From positions 1 to 55,877 of the forward strand of contig JBNGIQ010009448.1 in the NCBI GenBank assembly GCA_049999765.1: DNA of 55,877 nucleotides. Reading direction: 5' to 3'. Every line of letters starts with the position of its first letter. Within the stretch, counting starts at the first letter, position 1. Below the pieces are notes generated by a model. It saw nothing but the letters and a program-made list of their open reading frames with translations. It was not told the DNA's origin and searched no databases. Shown piece by piece: positions 45,141-55,742 of this stretch. A program made the position numbers and the translations under genes. Source of the DNA: Phaeoceros laevis. Its lineage: Eukaryota; Anthocerotophyta; Anthocerotopsida; Notothyladales.

Positions 45141-47864
45141 ATGCGATTTTGCTTGCTCAGAAGCCCCCTGCTCCCGAACGTCCGAAACCTTCAGACGAAG
45201 GCCCGAGGGTATTGCTGTGTTGGGTTCAATGGGCCAGGCAATGAGCTTCACAGTCTGTGTGACAAGGGCCAGCTGGACATGGCGGTGTGTGTCTTGTTGA
45301 AAATGGACCAGCAAGGCACTGTTCCCTCTGTGGGTATGTACAGGTTTCTGTTGAAGCTGTGCGCCAAGAGGAAGGCCTTGGCACAGGCTAGGCGAGTGCA
45401 AGCTCACCTAGCGAATCGTTGGATGGAGCCAACCAGTTGTCTTGGTGAATGTCTAGTAAGCACGTTGGCAACATGTGGTGGCCTTGAAGATGCACTCGAA
45501 GTATTTGACAGATTGCCACAACGCACTGTTTTTTCGTGGACAGCTATTGTCTCTGGGTACACCATTGCAGGTAGGGGTCTCGAGGCCCTAGGAATGTACA
45601 AGCGGATGCGAGAGGAAGGTTTAGAGCCTGATAAGTACATGATTATCAGCCTACTGAAAGCTTGTAGTAGCATATGCAACTTGGAATGGGGCAAACGTAT
45701 TCATGCTGAAGCTTTGAAATATAGGTGGGCATCTGACTTGTTCGTCAGTACCTGTATTTTGGACATGTATGCGAAGTGTGGCAACATTGTCAGTGCACAA
45801 AAGGTCTTCCAGGGGTTGTCTCACCGTGATGTGGTGTCATGGAATGCAATGCTGGCGGCATATTCTCAACAGGGTCGAGAAGAAGAAGCTTTGCAGCTAT
45901 ATGCTCAAATGCGCGAGGAAGGTGTAAGTCCAAATAACCGAACCTTTGTGAGTGTGCTCCAAGCGTGTGGCATGCTTGCAGTCAAGGAGGAAGGTTTGAT
46001 GGTGGGTGGGCACTTAACCAAAGTGAAGTCCTTAGACAAGGGAAAGGCAATCTATGCTGGAGCTCGGATGAAGGGCTCTGAAGAGAACCTTTTTGTTGGC
46101 AACACCCTTGTAAGGGTGTATGGAAAGTGTGGGAGCATTGTGGATGCACGGAATGTGTTCGATAGGTTGACCATGCCAGACATAGTGTCATGGAACGCAA
46201 TGCTGGCTACATATGTGGAACTGGATCAAGGCGAAAAGGCCTTACAGCTGTACCAGCAAATGCAGGAGGAAGGCATTATCCCAGATTTTCGAACCTTTGT
46301 GAGTACCCTCCAAGCTTGTGGTATTCTTGCAGAGAAGGGAGATCATTCCACGAGAATGAAGTTGCTTGACCAGGGGAAGATCATCCATGTTTATGCTTGG
46401 AGAGGTTGGTATGGCTCAAATGTCTTTGTCGGTAGCGCACTTGTATCGTTGTATGGGAAGTGTCACAGCGTTGCTGATGCATGGAATGTGTTTGATCGCC
46501 TGTCACGTCGTGATGTGGTATCATGGAATGCAATGCTAGTAGTTTATGTTCAGCAAGGCCAGGCCGAGAAGGCTTTGCAGTTGTATGAAGTCATGCACTT
46601 AGAAGGTGCTAGTCAAGATGTGCAGACGTTTCTGAACGTGCTCCAGGCATGTGGTGTGCTTGCAGAGAAGGAAGCAGATGGTACATTGGATGGGCAATTG
46701 ACCAAAGTGAAAGCTCTTGCAAGGGCTAAGGAGGTGTATGCCTATGCTCATAGGGAGGGGTACCATAGAGATGCATTTCTCGGTAACAGTCTAATTAGTA
46801 CGTATGGAAAGTGTGGTAGCCTTGTGGACGCACAGTGTGTGTTTGAAGGGTTAGTTTCCTGCGATTTAGTGTCATGGAATGCCATTCTTGCAGCATATGC
46901 TCAGCAGGGCCAGGGAGAAAAGGCGTTGCAGTTGTATAGACAAATGCAAGAGGCAGGAATTTGTCCAGATGAGATCACACTCCAATGCGTGTTGCAAATT
47001 TGCAGCAGCAGAGGAAGGTTGGACATTTGTAGGCAGGTTCATCATAAACTTGGCTTCACCAGAGACAATATGACACCTCTTCTGGGAAGTTCTCTCATTC
47101 ATGCATATGGGCGATGTGCCAGCATGGTGGATGCTCAGACTGTATTTGATTCATTCCTCCAGCCTGATGTGGTGCTATGGACTGCATTGATCGCTGGCTA
47201 TGCTCGACAAGGTTACGTTGTTGCAAGCCTGAGATGTTTTGAACAGATGCAGCTGGCTGGCATTAAGCCAGATGGGGTAGCATTTCTTTCAATTCTGTCT
47301 GCATGCAGTCATGCTGGCCTAGTCTGCAAAGGTGTTGAGTACTTTGAATCAATGAGCAAAGATCACGGAATCACTCCCATGATTGAGCACTATGCCAGTA
47401 TGGCGGACCTCTTTGGGCGTGCAGGATACTGGACAAGAGTTGAACAACTGCTGTCCACAATGCCAATGCAGCCAGATCTGGCCATGTGGTTGGGTTTGTT
47501 GGGGGTTTGTCGCAGTCAGTGCCAAGTAGCTCTTGGTAAGCGGGCCTTCGAATGTGCTGTACGCCTACAGCCGAAGCATGCCGCAGCATATGTGTTGATG
47601 TCGAACATCTATGCTAATGCTGGCCTCTGGGACTGTGCCAAGGAGTTGAGAGAAGAAGCAGGAGAATGGAAGAAGGTTGGCCAGAGTTGGATCGAGCATG
47701 AGAATGAAGTACATATTTTTGTGGTAGGGGACAAGCAGCACCCGCAGCTGGAAGAACTGTATGATTTGGTAGATCTTGTGAACTTGGAGTTGGATAATGG
47801 AGATTGTCCACAAGTGCACTGTGTCCAGAGTGGTAATGTGTCCTCTGCAGTGAATGAGTTCTAA
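45141..47864 (+). CDS. PLS PPR protein, E+ type with DYW domain truncated after its start
   Basis: Intronless, 907 residues from the first in-frame ATG at 45141 (the frame is open upstream without ATG). PLS motifs fill residues about 35-750 in longer-than-usual units: several L motifs carry inserts (for example ILAEKGDHSTRMKLLDQGK, VLAEKEADGTLDGQLTKV). The E region is present (LAMWLGLLGVCRSQ, YVLMSNIYANAG), then KKVGQSWIEHENEVHIFVVG and DKQHP, after which the protein ends about 35 residues later. The His-x-Glu and Cys-x2-Cys deaminase residues are therefore missing. In other plants such E+ or truncated-DYW factors recruit a separate DYW partner to edit. The first ~30 residues look like a targeting peptide. 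No frameshifted DYW remainder was seen after the stop. Confidence 0.88.
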   Translation: MRFCLLRSPLLPNVRNLQTKARGYCCVGFNGPGNELHSLCDKGQLDMAVCVLLKMDQQGTVPSVGMYRFLLKLCAKRKALAQARRVQAHLANRWMEPTSCLGECLVSTLATCGGLEDALEVFDRLPQRTVFSWTAIVSGYTIAGRGLEALGMYKRMREEGLEPDKYMIISLLKACSSICNLEWGKRIHAEALKYRWASDLFVSTCILDMYAKCGNIVSAQKVFQGLSHRDVVSWNAMLAAYSQQGREEEALQLYAQMREEGVSPNNRTFVSVLQACGMLAVKEEGLMVGGHLTKVKSLDKGKAIYAGARMKGSEENLFVGNTLVRVYGKCGSIVDARNVFDRLTMPDIVSWNAMLATYVELDQGEKALQLYQQMQEEGIIPDFRTFVSTLQACGILAEKGDHSTRMKLLDQGKIIHVYAWRGWYGSNVFVGSALVSLYGKCHSVADAWNVFDRLSRRDVVSWNAMLVVYVQQGQAEKALQLYEVMHLEGASQDVQTFLNVLQACGVLAEKEADGTLDGQLTKVKALARAKEVYAYAHREGYHRDAFLGNSLISTYGKCGSLVDAQCVFEGLVSCDLVSWNAILAAYAQQGQGEKALQLYRQMQEAGICPDEITLQCVLQICSSRGRLDICRQVHHKLGFTRDNMTPLLGSSLIHAYGRCASMVDAQTVFDSFLQPDVVLWTALIAGYARQGYVVASLRCFEQMQLAGIKPDGVAFLSILSACSHAGLVCKGVEYFESMSKDHGITPMIEHYASMADLFGRAGYWTRVEQLLSTMPMQPDLAMWLGLLGVCRSQCQVALGKRAFECAVRLQPKHAAAYVLMSNIYANAGLWDCAKELREEAGEWKKVGQSWIEHENEVHIFVVGDKQHPQLEELYDLVDLVNLELDNGDCPQVHCVQSGNVSSAVNEF

Positions 47865-48340
47865 CATACACACTGCCTACGCCCATATGAAAAGAAATTT
47901 AACATGCATTGCAAAAGCAGGCACGAGACCAGCGAACATGTCTAGTCCTTATCTAGCAGTGGATAGACAACCCCACATGAACATTTCCCTCTTGACGACA
48001 GGTAACGACTTCGCATCCCGACAGATAACAGTTCGCATCTCCACTTCCGATTTGTAACCTGTGGCTGCCTGACAATGTGGTTTTTCACAACACGTGTCTC
48101 CCCGGGTGTCTTGTTCAGAGCGGATGGAACGGCCAGCTTCTCCGCAGAACTAAAAGCTTCTTTTTCCTAATAGGCTCATATGCTACTTCCGAAGCATGTA
48201 ATAAAGTTCCTGAATCCTGCTTCCATACTTATCATGTGGATAGGATTCCTTATCTTGCAAGAAAGTCTCCAAAAAAACGTTTCATAAGATCGTTTCCACC
48301 GTCGAATCGAGCTGGTGCCGGTCTGGTCGACTGGTGTGCT
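47865..48340. other. Tandem-gene spacer
   Basis: 3' flank of the PPR gene and promoter of the glucosyltransferase-like gene, same strand. Nothing else recognised. Confidence 0.5.
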
Positions 48341-51300
48341 ATGGCTGCTCAATCGAGCCGCATAATTGTAGCGTTGGCATTTGGGACTCTTGGCGACGTC
48401 ATCCCTGTGGCTGTGAGAACCTACAACTTGGATTGCCTGGGGGTCGTATGTGTACATGCTTGTCCGGTAGCAGTCAAAACACCTGGCTCAAACCCGGTCT
48501 TGGATTGCTAGATTATTGTCTTTTGTGTCTCGTGCTGTACATGTTCACGGCTCCCATCGCTCCTCTTTGAGCTGTCATCCTCATTGCTGTATTGTATCGC
48601 TGGTTGCTATCTAAAGGTGTTCAAGTCTGCAGAGTGGCACAGACGGGTCTTCTTGTTTGTGCTTCTTGGAGACTGAAGGACCCTATCTGTTCACTGAAGC
48701 TGGAATTTTGCATGCCTTGTATGAATGCACCGTCACTTTGAATTCTGCGTAGTCACTTACTAGTGAGTAACTGGGTGCTACCTTCGCAATTCGTCTGACA
48801 ATTCTGAAATTTTTGGATGCGTTGAGTCCTGTTTTTCAAGGACATGAGCAACTCCTTCTCTACTTACAACTGAAAGACTGAACTTTTGTGCGTCATTTTG
48901 ATCTAGTTGTTGAAGACGAAGAGGTAGGGCATAGTCCACTTGGTTGACTGCTGTAAAATTGGATGCTGCAGGTTATTGTTGCAAAAGCTTTAGTGAAAGT
49001 CAAGCAGGGTAGTTCTATCACATTCATCACGCATGCTGCGCACGAGAAGGTAGGGATAAGTAACCAGCTCTCGGTTGTTAAGTGTTCCCTACTAAAAAAG
49101 GTTGCACTTTCATTATCACTTCTGTTGTCTTTCAGTTTCTGCGCGGGCCCCTTGAGTTGGCTGGTGTAGCATTCAAAGCTATCTCAACTCCACCGGTCTT
49201 GTCTGCCTGCCAAGTCCACGGTGAGGTATCTTGGTGACTTGACTTTTGTTGGAACGTCAACCATGCTGTTTGTTACATTTTTGGTGTGATTTATTGTACC
49301 GAACCTCAATAGAATCAGCAGAAGGAGCGGCTGGGCAGAACACTGATTGGAGAAAATCGTTGGATGATAAGCATCACAAGGAGTGTCTGGAAGCAGTGGA
49401 CAATGTATTTGGCGTAGCAACAGTTGGAAGTCAAGATTTGATACTTTTTAACTTTTTTGCTCTGGTAGTTTTTTACACATGAACCTTGAGGAAGCATGGC
49501 CTCGATTCCTATGCTTAACCTGGTTTGCCAGTGATTCACGTGAACATGTTTCGATACTTGAGTTTTGCAGTGACACTCTCCTTCAATCCTGGCAGGAAGG
49601 TTGGCACCTTGCGGAGCTCTATGGCGTGCCCTGTGTCGTTGCAGCACCCTACGTGGTACCTTACAGGTGTGGTTATTGTGCTGTTTCAGCTAGAATGCAA
49701 AATCTCGGACTCAGTTTCTTCAAATACAGACTTGTTTGGATAACCACTTCTTCATCGCATATCTGGCCCATGTGTCTGTGTCGTTTATCCTTATGCCCTC
49801 CCAAGTTGATTTCCTTATAGCTCTTGGTACTTGATTGCAGTGCACCCAGTTCATTTGAGCGAGAGTTTCGCTTTAAGCATGGCTTGTTGTATGAGCGTCT
49901 CAAGCACGCGAGCAATGGAGAGGTTGTCTATGCAGGCTTTTTTCAGTTGTGTCAAGTGTGAACCATGTTATTGATAATAAGTTTGAAGAAGTTTCTCCTT
50001 GAAAATGAGTAACTTTGCCTGTCTGTTTGGTATCTTTACGCGTGGCCTCCGTCTCGACAGGTTGGATGGCCAGAAGTCATGCACTGGATGTGGCCATTGT
50101 TCACTCAGCGTTGGACAGCATGGAGGACTCAGAGTCTCCAGATGAGCCCCTACCCTCTAACGGTGGGACTCCTGGTTAATCTATCTGTTTTAATTGCGCT
50201 ATGTTGTTGGTGGCGCTAGCTAGAAACTATTTGTCCTCTTCTTAAAAGCTGATAATTTTCCCGTTCTGTTTCTACAGGATCCTGTAACCTGGCTTCCCGT
50301 GGCCCAAAACTGGCCTCGGGCACCGCCCTTATTGTGAGTGAGTACCTTGCCGACGCTTTAAGTTGCATGACGATGTTAGGAAGGAGGTGTTTGTTTGCGA
50401 TTGCGCTCCTTGTTCATGGTTCTAAACACAGCTCCATTGGATTTTATGGCAGATATGGTTTCAGTGACGCGGTGGTGGAGTGTCCTGGTGTGTATTGCCC
50501 CCTTCTTGAGCTGCTAATGTGATGGAAGCAGTTTCCTGTTACCATCATGATTGCTAACTTTCACCTGCAGTCTGCTAATCTGATTCGAACTTACGAGCTA
50601 TTGATAATCCGTTTGTGGCATTTTTAGGATACTGGCCAAGTAGTGTGCATGTTTGTGGTTTCTGGTTTGCCCCTCTTGATTGGTGGGGACAGGGCAAGTC
50701 GGAATTGCCTGACGTTGCTTACGATCTAGAAGACTATGCTGGTGGTACGTTTACTCCTCCTTTGAGGCTGCTGCAATTTCTTGGAGATAGCAAGGGCCAG
50801 GACGAGAGCCAGCAACGTCCTATATTCTTCGGGATGAGCTCTGTTGGAAGGTGCACTCCATCGTTGCGCAACATGCAAAGTTGCTATGCTAGCAAAGTTA
50901 CTTGTCTAGTGACAGTAGCCGTATATTCATCGTGTTCCTTCTCTGGGTTGGCAGCATGGGATTAATGGAAGAGCCAGGGGCCATGGTTGAAGTACTGAAG
51001 CAGGTCTTGCAGGCCTCTGGTCAGCGTGCCATCTTGCTCACATCTGGTCACCCACCACTCGACTCTGTCATCATGTCCATCGCCTCATCCGAAGCTGATG
51101 GAAAGGAGGATATCACATCCACTAGCCCTTCATGTGCAAAGCTGAGCGACGGTTTTGCAGTCTTTGGTGGCCGACTGTTTTGCTACTCAGGGTACGTTAA
51201 GTGCAACCTGTGCTTAGCTGGTTTTCCTCCATGTCGTGAGTCAAATGGTCAGAATAGGTGGGCAGAAACCCCGTTGCGGAGTTCTGAATCTGAGGCAGAG

Positions 51301-52041
51301 TGGTTCATGATCTCAACAATATGCAGGTTCGTGCCATACACCTGGCTTTTTCCCCAATGCCTCCTAGCTATGCACCATGGCGGCAGGTATAATCCCCCAA
51401 CTGTTCAATAAACTGCACTACGTTATCCTTCTCAGATTGGTCGTGTCGCCTCTGCTAATTTGAGGCTTTTCATGTCCAGCGGATCAACTGCAGCAGCGCT
51501 TGTTTCAGGAATTCCTCAGGTAGGGTTTCCATCCAAGTGGTACGCTGCACGGATGATCGGAAAAACTCAGTGTGACGCGAATTCTTTCCAAAATTCATGA
51601 CTACTTGTGGAGAAAATTCATGACTACTTGTGGCTTTCTCCAGATAATCTGTCCATTCCTTCTGGACCAATTTTACTGGGCAGAGCGGATGTCCTGGATT
51701 GGAGTTGCTCCACAGCCTATCAAGCCGGCCCACCTATTTCCAAGCGATAAACTCAGTGCCTTCCACGATTCTGTGAGCACAATCCTGAAAGCCATCAAGG
51801 AAGCGATGTCGAGGAAGACGCAAGCTTGCTCAGTGAACTTAGCTCTTCATATCAGGAAACAGGTTGGAGTTTCGTCCCTCTATTCCGTATATATCTCTCT
51901 AGTTCGCATATATCTCCCAGTTAGAAACTTTGGAGTCACAAACTTGTAAGGACTAATGGACCAATGTTCGTGCTCGTTTCTCAGGACGGAATCCAAGGCG
52001 CCGTGTCCGTTCTGCGGACAGCACTTCCTAGGAGTTCCTAG
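48341..52041 (+). CDS. Sterol glucosyltransferase-like GT family protein (UGT80/GT28-like)
   Basis: Fifteen exons, all in phase (522 residues): 48341-48412, 48972-49049, 49136-49220, 49313-49464, 49596-49666, 49841-49922, 50061-50162, 50278-50333, 50453-50487, 50628-50850, 50955-51191, 51327-51386, 51480-51519, 51644-51862, 51985-52041. The N-terminal GT-B motif is ALAFGTLGDVIPVA, then FITHAAHEKF, and WHLAELYGVPCVVAAPYVVP. The C-terminal half has RPIFFGMSSVGSM and the nucleotide-sugar-binding HHGGSGSTAAALVSGIPQII and CPFLLDQFYWAERM. These are hallmarks of UDP-glucose:sterol glucosyltransferases and a related plant clade (I recall Arabidopsis At5g24750). The acceptor is not known. No PH or GRAM domain precedes the GT domain, unlike fungal enzymes. 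The stop lies at the edge of a tandem repeat, so the very C-terminus may have been altered by repeat expansion. Confidence 0.88.
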
Positions 52042-52248
52042 GAGTTGAGGACGAGTTGAGGACGCTGCCAATTGAAGAACTCCTAGGAGTTGAGGACGAG
52101 TTGAGGACGCTGCCAATTGAAATTGAGGAATTACCGCCTACTGGACACGCCTAATGGACACGTCCTCGAGTTTTGAAGGACATGGTGAGGAATTACCGCC
52201 TACTGGACACGCCTAATGGACACGTCCTCGAGTTTTGAAGGACATGGT
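52037..52248. repeat. Two adjacent tandem duplications (44 bp and 62 bp)
   Basis: TCCTAGGAGTTGAGGACGAG ... GCTGCCAATTGAA is present at 52037 and 52081 (44-bp period). GAGGAATTACCGCCTACTGG ... AAGGACATGGT is present at 52125 and 52187 (62-bp period). Copies are nearly identical. The first unit overlaps the glucosyltransferase stop codon. Confidence 0.9.
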
Positions 52249-52611
52249 GGGCCACGGAGCAGAGTTGTAGGGTTAGGCATGTGGCGCCGTGGCGGGAAGG
52301 TGGTTCGGTGGTTCTTGTCAGCTTTTACCCTAGGGACAATTCGAGGAATGATTCTGACGGTCATCAGGCGCCAGGAAAGGGCTTCGCAAGACGCAGCCGC
52401 CAAAGCTGAAGGGGAGATGTTTCCCGGCTGCCACAGTTGTGAGCCGCCTCTGAGCATTGTGCAAGCGGCGGTGTTGCGGCTGTGATCCGTGGAACTGCAG
52501 GAGCTGCCTCAAGAATTTTGTGTCAGAGTGGAGCGAAAGCGCGCATTGTTTGTATGTTCCCGGTAGGCACAGGGGCTGGGGTGGTCGATCGGAGGCTGGC
52601 CTTGAGGAGCG
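52249..52611. other. Promoter / 5' leader of adenylate kinase gene
   Basis: No independent gene recognised. A short basic frame at 52216-52485 (89 residues, MDTSSSFEGHGGP...) lacks any known feature. Confidence 0.4.
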
Positions 52612-53511
52612 ATGGCGCTGTTTCGATACATCCGGAGATCAGTGTCGCGACTGGCAGAGGCGCACTTGGGACACCGTGTTTTTTCCAGATCCGCGCACGC
52701 TGCAGCGCTAGCACTAGACCTCTGGCATTTGCCATCGTACTCGAACGAGGATGATCCTAGCATTATGGCCTTGCCGGCTGCGGACGACAGTGGGGATGTC
52801 GTAGGTAGGGGCAAGCAGTTGGTGTTTCTGGGGTGTCCAGGTGTGGGGAAAGGCACGTATGCTAGCAGGCTGGCGCAGCTTATGGAGGTGCCGCACATAG
52901 CCATGGGCGATCTTGTCAGGCAAGGTTTGTCGGAACCGGCGGGGGAAGCAAGGAAGTATGCCAGTGCGATGAAGCAAGGGATGCTGCTGCCAGATGACGT
53001 GATTTTCGAGTTGCTGCAGAAGCGTTTGGAGTACGGCATTTCGGTTGGTGAGACGGGGTTTATTCTGGATGGGTTCCCCAGGACCAAGAAGCAGGCGGAG
53101 ACCCTTGACCAGGTGACAGAAATCGATTTGGTGGTGAATCTCAGGTTACGGGAGGACATCTTGATCAGCAAGTGTTTAGGGAGGAGGATATGCAGTCAGT
53201 GTAAGGGTAACTTCAATCTGGCTAACATCGATGTTGAGGGACCGGATGGCGGCCCCAGGATAGTGATGCCCCCACTGCTTCCGCCTTCGGGTTGTGAGTC
53301 GAAGATGATCACCAGACCCGACGACACGGAGGAAGTTGTGCGGGCGAGGCTGAGGGTTTATCAAATGGAGACCATTCCAGTTGAAGAATATTACCGAAAG
53401 CAGGCCAAGCTTCTCGACTTCAACATTGTTGGCGGAATTCCTGAAACGTGGCCTCGCCTTCTGGCTGCATTGAATGTGGACAGCGGAAAAGGTTGCAACC
53501 TGGTGGCCTGA
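52612..53511 (+). CDS. Adenylate kinase, predicted organellar
   Basis: Single exon, 299 residues from ATG 52612. The first ~65 residues are Arg/Ser/Ala-rich, a likely mitochondrial or plastid presequence. The catalytic core follows: P-loop GCPGVGKGT (residues 74-82), AMGDLVRQ (AMP site), GFILDGFPRT (149-158), the LID start GRRICSQCKGNFN, RPDDTEEVVRARLRVY, and a C-terminal helix with PVEEYYRKQAKLLDF. It catalyses ATP + AMP = 2 ADP. A CSQC pair begins the LID, but the second zinc-binding pair of bacterial long-type enzymes is not evident; the LID is plant-type with a GPDGGPRIVMPPLLPP insert, as in the organellar AMP kinase clade. Lack of introns contrasts with its neighbours and may reflect retroposition or the family norm. 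Confidence 0.93.
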   Translation: MALFRYIRRSVSRLAEAHLGHRVFSRSAHAAALALDLWHLPSYSNEDDPSIMALPAADDSGDVVGRGKQLVFLGCPGVGKGTYASRLAQLMEVPHIAMGDLVRQGLSEPAGEARKYASAMKQGMLLPDDVIFELLQKRLEYGISVGETGFILDGFPRTKKQAETLDQVTEIDLVVNLRLREDILISKCLGRRICSQCKGNFNLANIDVEGPDGGPRIVMPPLLPPSGCESKMITRPDDTEEVVRARLRVYQMETIPVEEYYRKQAKLLDFNIVGGIPETWPRLLAALNVDSGKGCNLVA

Positions 53512-54787
53512 AGTCGTTCTGTCCAAGTTTTACGAGTTTTCGAGCAAGCTAGTGTGAATTGACAGGTTCTTCTTTGGGGGGCCAGTTTTTTTGCTTTCTG
53601 CTAACCTTGGCAGTTTTGAGATCCTTTAGGTGAAGTTTTGCAGAGCAGAGTCATAGTTGGTGGGTGCACTGAGTGTAAATGTAGCTCTGTAGGGATTATG
53701 AGAGCATCATTCTTTGCCCAGAGTCAGTAACCGGGAACATCTAATTTTGAAAATTGAATCTCTATTCTTTCCATTCATTCTTCAAATCATTCTGATGTCT
53801 GATTTTACGAACAATCTCAGCCCGGAAGAGGAGGCTACTTGAGGCGGAACATAGGAAGTTGGATGCAGGGAGACATAGCAAGGCAGAGGAGGTACACCAT
53901 GTGTAACTGTGAACAGACCCTTTCTGCTTGTGCCTTACTTTTCTGCATGCTCATCACCGAGATGTACAGTAGTAGCTTCCTTAGACGACTCCAGTTCGAA
54001 GTTGCTTCAGCTGCAGCAGTATGGCACTATCAGTCCGGATTGGTAAGATGAGGTGGCCTTGTGCCGAGAGGCATTGCTCACCACACCGCGTGTCCATTGC
54101 CACATCAGAACTCGAGTCGCAGCCAACTGTAGCTTGCTCGGACCTTGCATTGTGGGCCGGGCGTTAGCTGTGTCTTTCACCTACCGCACCCACGGCATTG
54201 TCATGTAAAGCCCACGTAGCTCACGCCGGTCCACTCGATTACTCGATTCCTGGCCCCCGTCTCCCACAATTGACCAAGACATGAGACGAATGTTTGGCGA
54301 AGAAAGAAGCGGTAGGCAGACTAGATAGCGGTCGAGTCTAGTAGGTAGAGGTCTAGTAGGTGGGCTATCTTGCCGGCGACTTTGGTCCCAAACATGCATG
54401 CATGGTGATACGTATGGGAGGCGTGCATTCAGATCACCAATCCGAAAGCATTGGCGGTTGGAGCATTGTGCTTGTTGGTGATTGTTCCGGAGACTCTAAA
54501 ATTCCAGAGTTGGACGAAGCTTTTGTGAAAGGGCTCGAGGTAAAGTCATTTATGGTGGTTTTGGGGTCGAAAAAGGTGTAAAAGAGTAGCAACTTGTCAA
54601 CTAGTAAAATTTATGGATACCATACAAGAATGGATCAAATATTAGTTGGGCTAAATTATTTGTACGAGGGAATTTATTGGTGGTCAAGTAACTATGTACA
54701 ATTCCCTAAGACAACAAATCGGAGAAATTTCTCTTGTGGTCACAAAGAAATTATTGGTTGAGCTAATGAATAGTACAAAGATTGGCC
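53512..54787. other. Intergenic region
   Basis: 3' flank of adenylate kinase, then sequence with no recognised gene. A frame at 54360-54581 begins with GTG, not ATG, and is unassigned. From about 54560 composition becomes AT-rich. Confidence 0.45.
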
Positions 54788-54795
54788 TATATATA
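54788..54795 (+). promoter_or_regulatory. TATA box of the small secreted-protein gene
   Basis: CCTATATATACC at about 54786-54797, roughly 230 bp upstream of the ATG at 55023. It is a strong TATA match in a suitable place for a 5' UTR of about 200 nt. Confidence 0.5.
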
Positions 54796-55022
54796 CCTTG
54801 ATGTTTCTTGATATGATCAAAGTTGCAACCTCAATCTACAATCAGGAAACAAATTTTCTCCACTTCTTCTCTATAGGTACATTCATTGATGTCAAGTTGT
54901 TCATGGCAAGAGTTCTTGAATTTAGCTCTAATTATGATAACTGTACTACTTTTGTCTATGTGTCTTCCTAATGCTTCTTTCTAAATCATCCTTTAGTGTT
55001 TGCAGAATCACACTTTCAAGCC

Positions 55023-55454
55023 ATGGCATACAAGATATACAACAACTTGTTTCTACTTGTGGTTCTTATGTTGGTTACTACATCTTCTTGCTATGCAAAA
55101 GATGAAGCAAGGAATGGTGGGAGATTGCTAAAAGGTGCTCTTTCTGTGTCACCTCAAAGTGGGGTTTCCCGTCGACACAGTCTCTTTGAAATTAGTGAGA
55201 TCTTAACTTGCGCTTCGCAACGATGTAAAGGTGCAGAAAAGGCGTGCTGTGTATTTACAGAATGCAGAAACATATGGTTTGTCGGTAGTCGATGTATTCC
55301 AATAGGTGTCAGCGCAATCTTCTTCTCTACTCAAGGCGAAGTTAACCCAGACTCCACTACCATGACAATTGACATGAGCTCTACTAGCCTTACTCAAGAG
55401 CTTGGTGTTGCGAACTCTACGTCCACCATTTCCACCATACAAGTAGAGAACTAA
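55023..55454 (+). CDS. Small secreted protein with cystine-knot-like cysteine spacing
   Basis: 143 residues from ATG 55023; an earlier in-frame start codon at 54996 is non-ATG. Residues 4-25 form a clear signal peptide (NLFLLVVLMLVTTSSCYA). The mature part has a basic Arg-Arg at 50-51, then six cysteines at 63, 68, 75, 76, 81 and 91, spacing C-x4-C-x6-CC-x4-C-x9-C, which fits the general C-C-CC-C-C order of inhibitor cystine knot (knottin) peptides. After the last cysteine comes a Ser/Thr-rich tail of about 50 residues without cysteines. No family recognised. Possible roles are defence or signalling peptide; this is inference. A TATA box lies upstream. Composition is AT-rich like the DUF26 gene at the other end of the window. 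Confidence 0.6.
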   Translation: MAYKIYNNLFLLVVLMLVTTSSCYAKDEARNGGRLLKGALSVSPQSGVSRRHSLFEISEILTCASQRCKGAEKACCVFTECRNIWFVGSRCIPIGVSAIFFSTQGEVNPDSTTMTIDMSSTSLTQELGVANSTSTISTIQVEN

Positions 55455-55742
55455 GCTTCTGATTTGGCTGCCCATGTACCTCTTTGACAATACACCAAGT
55501 ATAAAAATATTATATAAAAATATTTAATAAATATATACATAGTCTAAGTTTATGTATATATTTTAATTAATAATAAAATTCATGTAACCAAGAGAATATG
55601 CTCCATGATTACAACTGAATGTGCAGTCCCCCACGGACCACAATAGAAGCTTGTTTTTTTGAGTTATTTAGCTCTTTAGCTAGTAAGTCACATATGCTCT
55701 AGGTACCAAAGCCTGTCGCACGTAAGCATACCTCTCTCTCCT
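55455..55742. other. 3' flank of the secreted-protein gene
   Basis: AT-rich (TATATAAAAATATTTAATAA type) sequence with several AATAAA-like polyadenylation words at about 55520-55580. No gene. Confidence 0.5.
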
